Shown: positions 15,269-24,789, counted from the first letter of the stretch. The stretch: DNA of 64,000 nt from Sulfuritalea sp. (GCA_030247575.1 JAOTRV010000009.1:1-64000); one strand, 5' to 3'. Translations and numbers: made by a program. The notes: generated by a model from the letters alone, not told the origin.

Positions 15269-18196
15269 TCAGTTCAGGCGGTCGCGACCGGGCTGGTCGG
15301 CGCGGATCAGGATGGCGGGCAGGGTGTCCTTGATGAAACGGGTCGTGTGCGCGTCTTCTATGCAGTCCGCGGCGGAACCGGACAGCAGGATGCGCTCCGG
15401 CAGCAGCGGCACGGACACCACATGACCCTGCACGTAATCCACGCCCATTTCCGCCAGCGCTTCGAGCGTCGCCACGTCCTCGGCCCATTCGGCGATGCTC
15501 TTCATGCCCAGATTGCGGGTGAGATCGACGATGGCCTGGACGATCGCCTGATTCGCCGGATGCGCAAGCAGGTCCTTGACGTAGGCGCCGTCGATCTTCA
15601 CCGCATCGGCCGGCAGGCTCCGCAGATAGGAGAAGGAGGTGTAGCCGGCGCCGAAATCGTCCAGTGCGAGCTTCGCGCCGTATTTCCTGATGCCGTCGAT
15701 GAACTGCCGGGTATTGGTCAGGTCGTGGAGTGCCACGCTTTCGGTGATCTCGATGCACAGCCTCTGCACCGTGGGGCCGTAGTGCGCCAGGATCGCGAAG
15801 GCGTCCTCGATGAAGTTTTCGTCGTTGAGCGAGCCGCCGCTCAGGTTCACCGAGACGTAGCTGGAGTTCCTGAGATGCGCGGCATGGGTGGCGAGCCATT
15901 CCAGCGTGCTGCTCAGGACCCATTTGTCGATCGCCGCGATGCGGCCGTTGCGTTCAGCCGCGGTAATGATCTTCCAGGCGGGGAAAATGGTGCCGTCCTT
16001 GTCGCGCATGCGCAGCAGGACTTCGAAGTTGAGCGAGCCGTAGGGGTCGCGCAGCGACATGATGGGCTGCATCATGAGGAACAGGCCCTCCGGCTGCGGC
16101 ATGTCGAGGCGCTGGATCAGGCGCAATTCCTCCTTGCGCTCGGCGAACACCGACATGTCCTGCTGGTACACCACCAGGTTGCCTTCATGCTCGCTCTTGG
16201 CTTCGCGGCAGGCCCGGTCGGCCAGCGACACGGCGTCGTCTTCCTTGATGCCCTTGGCGATCTCGACCAGTCCGATCGAACACTTGACCTGGAATGCCCG
16301 GCCGCCGACCGCAAAGGGCTCGGCGGATATTCCGGCAATGATGCGCCGGCAGGTTTCGGCGGCCGCCTGGATCGAGCCCCGGCGGAAGATGATCACGAAC
16401 TCGTCGCCGCCGACCCGCCCGAGCACCTGCCCGTCGGTCAGGATCTTGCTGACGCGGTCGCAGACGTGGCGCAAGACCATGTCGCCCGCCACGTGTCCGA
16501 ACAGGTCGTTGATCAGCTTGAAACGATCCAGGTCGAGGTAGGCCAGCGCCATCGCGCTGCCGGGGCTCAGCGAAAAATTTTCCGCATAGAAGGTCTTCTC
16601 TATGCCGCGCCGGTTGTAGATGCCGGTCAGTGGGTCGTGGTCGGCGAGGAAGCGCAGCTTGTCGTTTGCCTCGACGCGCATCGTGATGTCCTGCAGCGAG
16701 CCCTCGATCCTTCCCTTGTCCCGCGTCGCCTTGACCAGGAAGCTGCGCTGGCGGCCTTCGTGGCCGGCGATGCCCTTGAGTTCCATGTCCTCGGCGACCG
16801 AACTGTCGGCGAGGATCTGCAGGCGTTCCCAGGCGCCCGCCTCGAAATCGTCGCCCCAGTGACCGGAGTCGCCGGTGTGCCTTCCCAGCATGCTGGCATA
16901 GGCCGGATTGACCCGGACGACCCGTCCCTCGCCATCGAGCGAAAACAGCCCGATCGGAATCGCCTCGTAGGTATTGCGCAGTTCGTCCTGCGCCTTCTTC
17001 TTCCCTTCGCGTTCCTGCCGCATCTGCTCGGCGATGGCCAGCGCCGACAGCAGACTGGAAGCGAGGGCCGCGGTGACGCTATTGACGCTGCCGATCAGTT
17101 CGCGAAAGCCCAGCGCCGCGGCCACCACTTCGTTGATGCTGGCCAGCAGCGCGGTGGCGAGCCCGGCGCCGTACCAGATCGCGACCTTGGAACGCGTCAC
17201 GGCCAGGATGCGGATCAGCAGGAAGACGATCAGTCCGCCACCGAGGGCCGTGAACACCCATAGCACGGGCAGGTAGCTTGCGTAAGGCAATACGATCGCC
17301 GCCAGCAGCAGGAGTACACACGACCACTGCGCGATGCGCAAGGGCAGCCCGGACTTCAGCCGCTTCAGATCGTCGGCGAACAGCCGGCTGAACAGTGTAA
17401 ACGTCAGCACGTAATAGGCAGCGGTCGTCAGCTTGCGCAGCGGAATCATCCAGTCCGGCGGGATCGTGCGCTCCAGCCACTGCGTGTCCCAGCCGGCCGA
17501 GATCGCCGCCAGGCGCAGGTTGGCGATCAGCCATGCGGCGAACAGCACGTACAGCCACTCGCGGCTGATGATCGCGGTCAGCAGCACGAACAACGAGAGC
17601 ACGATCAGGCCGCCGTCGAGCAGGCCCGAGTTGCGATTGAACTTCAACTCCGACAACCGGAACTGGTCCACCGGCCAGAAGGCCGCCGAGATGTAGGCCG
17701 GCCCGGTGTGGCGGGCCCGGCACAGAATCCGCGTCGATACCGGCAGCGGCTCGAGTTCGAGGACAAAGCCGGTCTTCGCCGGCTTCATCGCGCCCTCCGC
17801 CGTGCTGCGGCTGGCAGAACCGAGGGGCTGCAGATCCCGCGCCCTCCAGCAGGCAGCTTCCAGCGCATGCCGGGAAGGGAGTTCCACGATCGTCGGCCGG
17901 TCGCTCGCCGACATCACGAAGCTGAACCAGAACGGCGCTTCCGACAGGCGCGTGTTGAGCTCGTCTGCGGCCGGTTGATTTTCGAGTTGCACCAGCGCCT
18001 GCTGCGGCGACAGGTCCGGCCCTTGCTGCTTCAGGGAATGAAGAATGATGCGGCTGGCGCCATCCAGCGGATACTGATTCGGCAACAGGAGCAGCGCCGC
18101 CAGGGAGGCGAGGACAACGGCAAGCGTGACGCCATACACGGAGAACTGGTACAGGAACGAATCGATCGCCGCGCTGATGCCTGTTAGTCGCCTCAT
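15269..18196 (-). CDS. 7TM-PAS-GGDEF-EAL cyclic-di-GMP enzyme
   Basis: 975 residues. An N-terminal helix, a periplasmic domain (about 40-190) and a cluster of about seven membrane segments (about 195-400) form a 7TMR-DISM-like sensor. A PAS domain (about 415-530) leads to a diguanylate cyclase domain with intact GGDEF (596-600) and an EAL phosphodiesterase domain. The EAL motif reads EVLLR with Glu725 kept, and the other catalytic residues are visible (VNLSGG, ITES, DDFGAGY, KIDG, AEW, VQGH). No RxxD inhibitory site precedes GGDEF. Either activity is possible. It lies 79 bases behind a FeeM-like synthase gene on the same strand, so the two may share a transcript. Confidence 0.92.
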   Translation of the reverse strand: MRRLTGISAAIDSFLYQFSVYGVTLAVVLASLAALLLLPNQYPLDGASRIILHSLKQQGPDLSPQQALVQLENQPAADELNTRLSEAPFWFSFVMSASDRPTIVELPSRHALEAACWRARDLQPLGSASRSTAEGAMKPAKTGFVLELEPLPVSTRILCRARHTGPAYISAAFWPVDQFRLSELKFNRNSGLLDGGLIVLSLFVLLTAIISREWLYVLFAAWLIANLRLAAISAGWDTQWLERTIPPDWMIPLRKLTTAAYYVLTFTLFSRLFADDLKRLKSGLPLRIAQWSCVLLLLAAIVLPYASYLPVLWVFTALGGGLIVFLLIRILAVTRSKVAIWYGAGLATALLASINEVVAAALGFRELIGSVNSVTAALASSLLSALAIAEQMRQEREGKKKAQDELRNTYEAIPIGLFSLDGEGRVVRVNPAYASMLGRHTGDSGHWGDDFEAGAWERLQILADSSVAEDMELKGIAGHEGRQRSFLVKATRDKGRIEGSLQDITMRVEANDKLRFLADHDPLTGIYNRRGIEKTFYAENFSLSPGSAMALAYLDLDRFKLINDLFGHVAGDMVLRHVCDRVSKILTDGQVLGRVGGDEFVIIFRRGSIQAAAETCRRIIAGISAEPFAVGGRAFQVKCSIGLVEIAKGIKEDDAVSLADRACREAKSEHEGNLVVYQQDMSVFAERKEELRLIQRLDMPQPEGLFLMMQPIMSLRDPYGSLNFEVLLRMRDKDGTIFPAWKIITAAERNGRIAAIDKWVLSSTLEWLATHAAHLRNSSYVSVNLSGGSLNDENFIEDAFAILAHYGPTVQRLCIEITESVALHDLTNTRQFIDGIRKYGAKLALDDFGAGYTSFSYLRSLPADAVKIDGAYVKDLLAHPANQAIVQAIVDLTRNLGMKSIAEWAEDVATLEALAEMGVDYVQGHVVSVPLLPERILLSGSAADCIEDAHTTRFIKDTLPAILIRADQPGRDRLN

Positions 18197-18275
18197 ACGT
18201 TATGTTATGTCCAAAGATATAGCAGCAGAATCGGCCGGTCTCCTGACGCGATTCTACTGCCCTGCCTTGCCCACC

Positions 18276-19061
18276 TCAGTTTTTTCTGGCTGCGGCCAAG
18301 GCCCGGTAGTGCTGTCCGGGAAACCCCAGATCGTCTGTCCCGCGAACGTCGATATCCGGATGGTGGGTATGGACAACAAAGCTGTACAGCGGATGCTTCG
18401 CCTGGCGCCAAGTGTAGTCTGCGCGCTCGATGTTGAACGCCAGCACCCGGTGCGGAATGTTGCCGGCATGACGCATCGGGATGAAATCGCCACCGGGAAG
18501 CACATCCTGGAACAGCAGCGCCTCGTACTGCCGGTCCAGCGGCGAGCGGGCGGCAATCACCATCCACTCGATTTCTTCCTGCACGCAGTACTGGAAATAG
18601 GCCTTGAACAGGGCGGTCTTGACCAGCCGCCCCATGCGGTTGCCGATGACGCCGAGCCGGGTGGCTTCGGCCTGGCTCTTGCCCTGCAGCCAGGAAGGCA
18701 GTTCGATCGACTGTTCGAGCGTCAGCTTGCGGTAGCGGTTGGTCTGGATGCGCATCGTACCCAGGGGTGTACCGTCCAGCTTGGATTCCGCCAGCAGCAC
18801 CACGCAACCGGGCTCGCTGTCGCTGGCTTCCGCCTTCTCCAGCAATTCCGCAACCTCGGGAATGTGCCGTCCATAGGCCGAATGGCGTATCGAAACCGCC
18901 TTTTCGAGATCTTCCTCGTTGCGCACGATCCTGACGCTGAACGGCAGTCTTTCCTCGGTCAGCCGCGGTTGCGGCAGCGCCGCTTCCGTCATCGACAGGG
19001 AAGCGCCCAGCGGCGCAATCGCGATTTGATGCCCAGCTTCCATGCAAGCAATCAGCTCCAT
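18276..19061 (-). CDS. FeeM-like N-acyl amino acid synthase (GNAT-related)
   Basis: 261 residues. The sequence follows the FeeM/autoinducer-synthase-like branch of the GNAT fold: a first strand and helix (VRIVRNEEDLEKAVSIRHSAY), the substrate-loop arginine region (LGTMRIQTNRY), and EATRLGV before the acyl-carrier binding helix. Relatives join a fatty acyl group from acyl-carrier protein to an amino acid, and some are linked to exosortase loci, but no exosortase is visible here. The ATG at 19061 has a GGAG box nine bases upstream; a downstream ATG at 19043 is a weaker alternative. It precedes a cyclic-di-GMP gene, suggesting a signalling pair. Confidence 0.78.
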   Translation of the reverse strand: MELIACMEAGHQIAIAPLGASLSMTEAALPQPRLTEERLPFSVRIVRNEEDLEKAVSIRHSAYGRHIPEVAELLEKAEASDSEPGCVVLLAESKLDGTPLGTMRIQTNRYRKLTLEQSIELPSWLQGKSQAEATRLGVIGNRMGRLVKTALFKAYFQYCVQEEIEWMVIAARSPLDRQYEALLFQDVLPGGDFIPMRHAGNIPHRVLAFNIERADYTWRQAKHPLYSFVVHTHHPDIDVRGTDDLGFPGQHYRALAAARKN

Positions 19062-19425
19062 TTTTTCAATCTCCAATTTTGAGTAAAAAAGGACAACCCA
19101 CGATTTGCCGTGGTTGAAATTGAATGGCCGATTTCGAGTGATGCCCGATCCAGGCGCGTTGTTCTGGCCGCACGGCGGGCGGCGGCAGCCATTCCGAAAG
19201 GCCAGTATGGAGCATCCGGAGCGGGCCACCAAGGACAACGGGATGCTCGCGGGATGGCGGTATTGCTTTCGTACAACGGTTCCCGGGGACCGGATTGCGC
19301 CGGAAACTCCCTTTCAGGACAATGGGTTCGCCGGAGAATGCCGTGGGCCAAGGTGTCCGGTCGGGGGTGTGTCCCGGGGATATCGAGCGGGCGCCCGCCC
19401 GTGCCGGCGGGCGTCTTCGTGCAAT
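19062..19425. other. intergenic region upstream of the FeeM-like gene
   Basis: No gene is supported here. Short reading frames exist, but their amino-acid make-up (Arg/Pro-rich) is that of GC-rich non-coding DNA. The stretch nearest the FeeM-like gene is AT-rich and holds a terminator-like hairpin in its leader (19085-19116). The side nearest the acylphosphatase holds a GC palindrome (GCCCGCC-N6-GGCGGGC, around 19400) that may end the metG-acylphosphatase transcript, though no T-run follows. I see no clear promoter. Confidence 0.55.
19085..19116 (-). terminator. terminator-like hairpin in the leader of the FeeM-like gene
   Basis: Read leftwards, CAACCACG and CGTGGGTTG pair over eight base pairs with one bulged G around a six-base loop. 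They are followed by TCC and six T (19090-19085). The structure ends 23 bases before the start codon of the FeeM-like gene, on the same strand. It could attenuate that gene or stop transcription entering from the right. Confidence 0.55.
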
Positions 19426-19698
19426 TCAGGCGGTCGGCCGCAGCTCGAAATCGGCGAATTGGCCGGTCGCGGTTTCGCACATCACGTTCTCGACCACGGC
19501 ACCGCCCGGGCCGATCTGGCTCCACTCCAGCATCGCCTCGATCTGCCGGGCGTCGCCGGCGATCATGGCCTCGACGCTGCCGTCGCGGCGGTTGCGCACC
19601 CAGCCGGTGACGCCCAGCAGCCGGGCTTCGGCCGCCATTCCGTAGCGGAAGCCGACGCCCTGGACCAGGCCGCTGATGACCAGCCGGCGGACTTCCAT
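19426..19698 (-). CDS. acylphosphatase
   Basis: 90 residues, the normal length for the family. The signature VQGVGFRYG (residues 12-20) carries the catalytic Arg of the phosphate-binding loop, and GWVRNRRDGSVEAMIAG carries the catalytic Asn. The enzyme hydrolyses acyl phosphates such as carbamoyl phosphate or 1,3-bisphosphoglycerate. The ATG at 19698 gives the standard N-terminus; a longer frame reaching back to 19863 is a translation of an intergenic repeat. It follows metG by 88 bases on the same strand, so a shared transcript is possible. Confidence 0.95.
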   Translation of the reverse strand: MEVRRLVISGLVQGVGFRYGMAAEARLLGVTGWVRNRRDGSVEAMIAGDARQIEAMLEWSQIGPGGAVVENVMCETATGQFADFELRPTA

Positions 19699-19715
19699 TA
19701 CCGCGCCGTTCCCAA

Positions 19716-19786
19716 CACCCGGAGCGGGCGCATCCCGCGAACCGCCGTCACCCCCTCCCGCGGGAAGGGGGCTGGGGAGAGGGTTG
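19716..19786. repeat. dispersed intergenic repeat, copy A
   Basis: The core reads CCCGGAGCGGGCG, then CGCGAACC and GCCGTCACCCCC, and continues into a C-rich/G-rich palindrome (CCCCCTCCC-GGGAAGGGGG). Similar blocks in the same order recur at 23072-23130 and 38684-38750, always between genes. It lies between metG and the acylphosphatase gene. Confidence 0.65.
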
Positions 19787-21952
19787 TCATTTGACCCGCA
19801 TGCCGGGCTGCGCGCCGCTGTCCGGGGAGAGCAGGAACAGTCCGGGCGATTTGCCGTCGGCATCCGACGCCGCCAGCACCATGCCCTCGCTGAGGCCGAA
19901 TTTCATCTTGCGCGGGGCGAGGTTGGCCACCATCACGGTGAGGCGGCCGACCAGCGCGGCCGGATCGTAGGCTGCCTTGATGCCGGCGAACACGGTGCGC
20001 GCCTTGCCTTCGCCCTCGCCGATGTCGAGGGAGAGGCGGATCAGCTTGTCGGCGCCGGCGACGTGCTGGGCGTCGACGATGCGCGCGATGCGCAGGTCGA
20101 CCTTGCTGAAATCGTCGATCGAGATCGTGGGTTCTTCGGGCTTGGCCTGAGCCTGCAGCTTGTCTTCGGCGGCCTGCTGGTGCTGGGCGTGACGTTGCGG
20201 CGAATGCGGCTCGGGAGTAGTCGCCGGCGGCACGGCGGACTGCGCAGCGGCGGCGGCCGGCGCCCCGGCCGGTTCCAGCGATTCGCGGTTGGCCGCGATC
20301 AGCGCGTCGATCTGCTTGGGGTCGATGCGCTGCATCAGGTGCTCGTAGGGGTTGATCGGGTGCGCCGGCGGCAGCAGGTATTCGGCGTCCCGCCAGTGCA
20401 GCGGGGCGACGTTGAGGAATTCCTCGGCGCGCTGCGCCAGCTTGGGCAGCACCGGCTTGAGGTAGATCGTCAGCAGGCGGAAGGCGTTGATCAGCAGCGT
20501 GCAGACCTCGTGCAGCTTCGCGTCCTGGCCCTCCTGCTTGGCCAGCTGCCACGGCTGGTTGCGGTCGACGTACTGATTGACGCGGTCGGCCAGCGCCATC
20601 ACGCTGCGCAGGCCGCGGGCGTAGTCGCGCGCCTCGTAATGGCCGGCGATTTCATCGGCGGATTCGAGCAATCCCGGCAGCTCGGACCTGAAGCGGGCGA
20701 TGACGTGCTCGTGCTGCAACTTGCCGTCGAAGCGCTTGGCGACGAAGCCCGCCGCGCGGCTGGCGATGTTGATGTACTTGCCGATCAAATCGGAATTGAC
20801 GCGCTGGGTGAAATCCTCGAGGTTGAGGTCGATGTCTTCCATCGTGCCGTTCAACTTGGCGGCGAAGTAGTAGCGCAGCCACTCCGGGTTGAGCCCCTGC
20901 GCGAGGTAGCTCTCGGCGGTGATGAAGGTGCCGCGCGACTTCGACATCTTGGCGCCGTCGACTGTCAGGAAGCCGTGGGCGAAGACATTGGTCGGCGTGC
21001 GGTAGCCGGCGTGCTCCAGTTCGGCCGGCCAGAACAGGGCGTGGAAGTAGAGGATGTCCTTGCCGATGAAGTGATACAGCTCGGCTTTCGAATCCTTGCC
21101 CCAGAACTCGTCGAAGTCGAGCCCCTTCTTCGTGCAGAAATTCCTGAACGAACCCATGTAGCCGATCGGCGCATCGAGCCAGACGTAGAAGAATTTTCCG
21201 GGCGCGCCGGGAATCTCGAAGCCGAAGTAGGGCGCATCGCGCGAGATGTCCCAGTCGGTGAGCTTGTTCTCGTCCGGCGCCCCCAGCCATTCCTGCAGCT
21301 TGTTGGCGGCCTCGGACTGCAGCCGTCCGCCGCGCTGCGTCCATTGCCGCAGGAAGGCCTGGCAGCGCGGGTCGGAGAGCCGGAAGAAATAGTGGTCGGA
21401 GGACTTCAGCACCGGCTGCGCGCCGGACACCGCCGAATAGGGGTTCTTCAGGTCGGTCGGCGCATAGGCCGCGCCGCAGGATTCGCAGGAATCGCCATAC
21501 TGGTCTTTGGTCCCGCACTTGGGGCACTCGCCCTTGATGAAGCGGTCGGGCAGGAACATCTCCCTGACCGGGTCGTAGTATTGCTCGATCGAGCGCACCT
21601 CGATCAGGCCGGCGGCCGTCAGCTTGCGGAAAATGTCTTCGGAATAGTGGCGCGTCTCGTCCGAATGCGTCGTGTAGTAGTTGTCGAAGGCGACATGGAA
21701 GCCGGCGAAGTCGCGCGAGTGCTCCGCATGCACGCGGGCGATCAGCTGCTCGGGCGTGATGCTTTCCTTCTGGGCGCGCAGCATGATCGGCGTGCCGTGG
21801 GTGTCGTCGGCGCAGACGTACCAGCATTCGTGGCCGCGCATCTTCTGGAAGCGCGTCCAGATATCGGTCTGGATGTACTCGACCAGGTGGCCGAGGTGGA
21901 TCGCGCCGTTGGCATAGGGCAGGGCGCTGGTGACGAGGATCTTGCGGGTCAT
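19787..21952 (-). CDS. metG: methionyl-tRNA synthetase
   Basis: 721 residues, matching the long proteobacterial form. The nucleotide-binding HIGH motif reads HLGH within [12 protein letters not shown] (residues about 14-25). A zinc knuckle (CPKCG...CESCG, about 140-160) and the KMSKS loop (KMSKSRGTF, near 335) are intact. The anticodon-binding helical domain follows. A C-terminal tRNA-binding OB domain (about 615-721, [13 protein letters not shown]...) is joined by an Ala/Pro/Gln-rich linker. It charges initiator and elongator tRNA with methionine. It is divergent from rapZ across a 225-base gap and is followed by an acylphosphatase gene. Confidence 0.98.
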   Translation of the reverse strand: MTRKILVTSALPYANGAIHLGHLVEYIQTDIWTRFQKMRGHECWYVCADDTHGTPIMLRAQKESITPEQLIARVHAEHSRDFAGFHVAFDNYYTTHSDETRHYSEDIFRKLTAAGLIEVRSIEQYYDPVREMFLPDRFIKGECPKCGTKDQYGDSCESCGAAYAPTDLKNPYSAVSGAQPVLKSSDHYFFRLSDPRCQAFLRQWTQRGGRLQSEAANKLQEWLGAPDENKLTDWDISRDAPYFGFEIPGAPGKFFYVWLDAPIGYMGSFRNFCTKKGLDFDEFWGKDSKAELYHFIGKDILYFHALFWPAELEHAGYRTPTNVFAHGFLTVDGAKMSKSRGTFITAESYLAQGLNPEWLRYYFAAKLNGTMEDIDLNLEDFTQRVNSDLIGKYINIASRAAGFVAKRFDGKLQHEHVIARFRSELPGLLESADEIAGHYEARDYARGLRSVMALADRVNQYVDRNQPWQLAKQEGQDAKLHEVCTLLINAFRLLTIYLKPVLPKLAQRAEEFLNVAPLHWRDAEYLLPPAHPINPYEHLMQRIDPKQIDALIAANRESLEPAGAPAAAAAQSAVPPATTPEPHSPQRHAQHQQAAEDKLQAQAKPEEPTISIDDFSKVDLRIARIVDAQHVAGADKLIRLSLDIGEGEGKARTVFAGIKAAYDPAALVGRLTVMVANLAPRKMKFGLSEGMVLAASDADGKSPGLFLLSPDSGAQPGMRVK

Positions 21953-22177
21953 GACACGGTCTTTCCGGGTGCTGGCGGCGGGCGTGCGGCCTGCCGCATC
22001 TCAAGGGGGCATTGTACCGGGGCGGGGTGGGAGCCGGGTTTTGGCGCCGTATCGCCGGCGTCGACTCCCGGGTTCTCCCGTCACGGGGAGATGCCGGGGC
22101 GAGACCCGGCATTCCCCTCCAAGGCACGGGGGCACTCACTGCGCACCGGCCCCGGGTAATCCGCTATCCTTTCACCC

Positions 22178-23020
22178 ATGCAAGTCGTCCTCATCAGCGG
22201 TCTTTCCGGTTCCGGCAAATCCATCGCGCTCAATGTGCTGGAGGATGCCGGCTACTACTGCGTCGACAATCTGCCGGCGCCGCTGCTGTCGGACCTGGTC
22301 GGCCACCTGCGGCTGGAGGGACACGAGCTGGCGGCCGTGGCGGTGGATATGCGCGGCGGGTCGAGCATCGCCGCGCTGCCGCCGCAGTTGCGCAAGCTGG
22401 AATCGGAGGGCGTCAATCTGCGCTTCGTGTTTCTCGATGCGCGCACCGACGTGCTGATCCAGCGCTTTTCCGAAACCCGCCGCCGTCATCCGCTGGCCGG
22501 CGACGACGTGACGCTGGAAGAAGCCATCGCGCGCGAGCGCGAGGCGCTGGAAATGCTGGCTTCGCTCGGCCACCACATCGACACCAGCAGCCTGCGACCC
22601 AATGCGCTACGCAACTGCATCAAGGAATTCGCGGCGCTGGACGAGCGCAGCGGGCTGACGCTGCTGTTCGAATCCTTCGGCTTCAAGAACGGCATTCCGC
22701 TCGATGCCGACCTGGTGTTCGACGTGCGCTGCCTGCCCAATCCGCATTACGACCCCGAACTGCGTCCGCTCACCGGGCGCGACGCCGCCGTGATCGACTT
22801 CCTCGAAGCGCAGCCCGAAGTCGGGCACATGGAGGCGGACATCCGCCGCTTCATCGGCGACTGGCTGCCGGCCTATATCCGCGACAACCGTTCGTATCTG
22901 ACGGTCGGCATCGGCTGCACCGGCGGGCAGCACCGTTCGGTGTATCTCGCCGAAAAACTCGCCGCGCATTTCCGCGGCTCGGCGCGCGTGCTGGTGCGGC
23001 ATCGCAGCCTGATCGAATGA
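22178..23020 (+). CDS. rapZ: RapZ/YvcJ-family RNase adapter and nucleotide-binding protein
   Basis: 280 residues, full length. A Walker A loop (GLSGSGKS, residues 8-15) opens the N-terminal kinase-like domain. The C-terminal half carries the conserved RapZ segment [21 protein letters not shown] that binds RNA and senses GlcN6P in the enterobacterial protein. In betaproteobacteria the protein is usually linked to sugar-phosphate or PTS control; no PTS genes are adjacent here. The next gene begins beyond a repetitive spacer, so rapZ may be transcribed alone or with the downstream set. Confidence 0.95.
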   Translation: MQVVLISGLSGSGKSIALNVLEDAGYYCVDNLPAPLLSDLVGHLRLEGHELAAVAVDMRGGSSIAALPPQLRKLESEGVNLRFVFLDARTDVLIQRFSETRRRHPLAGDDVTLEEAIAREREALEMLASLGHHIDTSSLRPNALRNCIKEFAALDERSGLTLLFESFGFKNGIPLDADLVFDVRCLPNPHYDPELRPLTGRDAAVIDFLEAQPEVGHMEADIRRFIGDWLPAYIRDNRSYLTVGIGCTGGQHRSVYLAEKLAAHFRGSARVLVRHRSLIE

Positions 23021-23071
23021 AACATTCGGTTCCCGATCTGCCGCAGGGCCGTCCCAAGGCAGATCCTTCAA

Positions 23072-23130
23072 GCCCCGGAGCGGGCGAAGACCGCGAACCC
23101 GCGTCACCCCCTTTCCTGGGCGAGGACGGG
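23072..23130. repeat. dispersed intergenic repeat, copy B
   Basis: Starts CCCCGGAGCGGGCGAAGACC and continues CGCGAACCCGCGTCACCCCC. It is nearly identical over 38 bases to the copy at 19716 and related to the one at 38684. It is followed by two more GC palindromes before the next gene. Translating through it creates a false N-terminal extension for the NusG-domain-II gene. Confidence 0.7.
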
Positions 23131-23208
23131 AATTCGCGGAGCACTGCTCCGCGCCGTCAGAGCCGGCCGGCTGTGCAAAGCCGGCCGTGGGACAGGGGGC
23201 GGGGGGGT

Positions 23209-23646
23209 ATGCACACCCACTCGCTTCGCGAGCTGCTGGCGCAGGCCGCCGGCGAGGGCCATGCGCCATGGCGCACGCTGCTCAAGCCGGGCGACTGGGC
23301 GCTGCTGCTGGCCGCCGGGGTACTCGTCGCGGCATCCTATCCGTTGCTGTGGCGCGGCGGCGCGGCGGACCGCGCCATCGTCAAGCGCGACGGCGAAGTC
23401 GTCACCGAACTGGCGCTGAACGTCGCGCGCAAGTACGCCGTCACCGGCGCCATCGGCATCACGCTGATCGAAGTGCAGCCCGGCCGCGCCCGCGTGCTGT
23501 CCGATCCCGGCCCGCGCCAGTATTGCGTGCAGCAGGGCTGGCTGACGCGGGCCAATGCCGTGGCGATCTGCGCGCCGAACCACGTCACGCTGCAGCTTGC
23601 CGGACGCGGCGGGCGCAACGAAGCCTATGACACGCTCAACTATTGA
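23209..23646 (+). CDS. NusG domain II-containing membrane-anchored protein
   Basis: 145 residues. A short polar N-terminus precedes one membrane helix (about 25-45, WALLLAAGVLVAASYPLLW), then an extracytoplasmic NusG domain II-like beta domain of about 95 residues (including AIVKRDGEVVTELAL and CVQQGWL). An in-frame ATG at 23017 would add 64 residues, but that stretch is a translated dispersed repeat, so I prefer 23209, which follows a G-rich possible ribosome-binding site. The gene overlaps the next one (Gx transporter) by 20 bases; this pairing is conserved in many bacteria, but its function is unknown. Confidence 0.82.
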   Translation: MHTHSLRELLAQAAGEGHAPWRTLLKPGDWALLLAAGVLVAASYPLLWRGGAADRAIVKRDGEVVTELALNVARKYAVTGAIGITLIEVQPGRARVLSDPGPRQYCVQQGWLTRANAVAICAPNHVTLQLAGRGGRNEAYDTLNY

Positions 23647-24184
23647 GCTGCCGGTCACGGCCGACGACTACCGCATCGCGCGCTACGCGGCGGCGGCGAT
23701 CGCGCTGTCCGTCGCCGAGGCGGCGCTGCCGACCCCGCTGCCGGGCATCAAGCCGGGCCTGGCCAACATCATCGTTCTGGTGGTGCTGGCGCGCTACGGC
23801 TGGCGCGATGCGGCCTGGGTCAGCCTGCTGCGCGTGGTGGCAGGCAGTCTGGTGATCGGCCAGTTTCTCGCGCCGGGATTCTTTCTCGCGCTGTCAGGGG
23901 CGGTTTGCAGTCTGGCCGTGCTGGCGCTGGCGCAGCATCTGCCGCCGCGCTTCTTCGGCCCGGTGTCGGCCAGCGTGCTGGCGGCCTTCGCCCACATCGG
24001 CGGCCAGATTCTGCTCGCGCGCGTCTGGCTGGTGCCGCACGACGGCGTGTTCTACCTGTTGCCGCTGTTCGCCACGGCGGCGCTGGCCTTCGGCGCCATC
24101 AACGGCCTGGTGGCCGCGCGCCTGCTGGCCATCCCCGTATCGATAGCCGAGGCCGCGCCCGCGGCAATGAAAGGCGCTGCATGA
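23627..24184 (+). CDS. Gx transporter family protein (HepS component I-like)
   Basis: 185 residues with five or six membrane segments. The motif TPLPGIKPGLANIIVLVVL near residue 37 is the hallmark of the Gx transporter family, a fold related to S components of vitamin/ECF transporters. Older databases call it heptaprenyl diphosphate synthase component I, which is probably misleading. The substrate is unknown. It overlaps the NusG-domain-II gene upstream and the next gene downstream (ATGA), so the three are translationally linked. Confidence 0.85.
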   Translation: MTRSTIELPVTADDYRIARYAAAAIALSVAEAALPTPLPGIKPGLANIIVLVVLARYGWRDAAWVSLLRVVAGSLVIGQFLAPGFFLALSGAVCSLAVLALAQHLPPRFFGPVSASVLAAFAHIGGQILLARVWLVPHDGVFYLLPLFATAALAFGAINGLVAARLLAIPVSIAEAAPAAMKGAA

Positions 24185-24789
24185 TCATTCCCCTGTTTCC
24201 CTTGCAGGCCGTGCTGTTTCCCGGCGGGCGGCTGCCGCTGCGCATTTTCGAGCAGCGCTACATGGAGATGGCCAAGGTCGCGTTGAAGGAGTCCGCGCCC
24301 TTCGGCATCTGCCTGATCGAACGCGGCGAGGAGGTCGCCCGCGCCGGCGGCACGTCGGCCCGGCCGCACGCGGTGGGCACGCTGGCGCACATCGCCGACT
24401 GGGACATGCAGCAGCTCGGCGTGCTCAACATCGTCGCGCAGGGCGGCGAGCGCTTTCGCCTGATCCGCCACTGGGTCGAGGATTCCGGCCTGCTGCGCGG
24501 CGAGATCGAACTGATCGCCGCGCCGGCCGTGCTGCCGGTGCCCGCCCCCTACGCGCGGCTGGTGCCGCTCCTGCGCGCCATCGTCGGCGAGATGGCGCCC
24601 GGCGCGCCCAATGCGCCCGCCCTGCCGCACCGCTTCTTCGATGCCGACTGGCTGGGCATGCGCTATGCCGAGGTGCTGCCGATTCCGGTCGCCGCCCGGC
24701 AGAAGCTGCTGGAACTCGAAGACAGCCTCGACCGCCTCGAAATCATCTACCGCTATCTGGAGGGCAAGGGTTTGCTGCCCGACACCTGA
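24181..24789 (+). CDS. Lon-protease substrate-binding (LON N-terminal) domain protein
   Basis: 202 residues made of a single LON substrate-binding domain without ATPase or peptidase parts. The start (IPLFPLQAVLFPGGRLPLRI) and FEQRYMEMAKVAL are the family signature. Stand-alone members are thought to bind unfolded protein, but their role in bacteria is not settled. The ATG overlaps the stop of the Gx transporter gene. Its last 37 bases overlap the end of the convergent mutY gene. Confidence 0.9.
   Translation: MIIPLFPLQAVLFPGGRLPLRIFEQRYMEMAKVALKESAPFGICLIERGEEVARAGGTSARPHAVGTLAHIADWDMQQLGVLNIVAQGGERFRLIRHWVEDSGLLRGEIELIAAPAVLPVPAPYARLVPLLRAIVGEMAPGAPNAPALPHRFFDADWLGMRYAEVLPIPVAARQKLLELEDSLDRLEIIYRYLEGKGLLPDT

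Noticed and set aside
13416-15923. Extended 835-residue version of the CHASE2 gene
   Set aside because: The first 244 residues lie antisense to the EAL domain of the neighbouring gene; the signal/membrane start at 15191 is clear.
19052-19525. Leftward 157-codon frame between the FeeM-like gene and the acylphosphatase
   Set aside because: It overlaps the better-supported FeeM-like start and the acylphosphatase coding region and is Arg/Pro-rich without structure.
22012-23646. 544-residue frame that includes the NusG-domain-II protein
   Set aside because: It is out of frame with rapZ across the whole rapZ gene and then translates a dispersed repeat; only the last 145 codons are credible.
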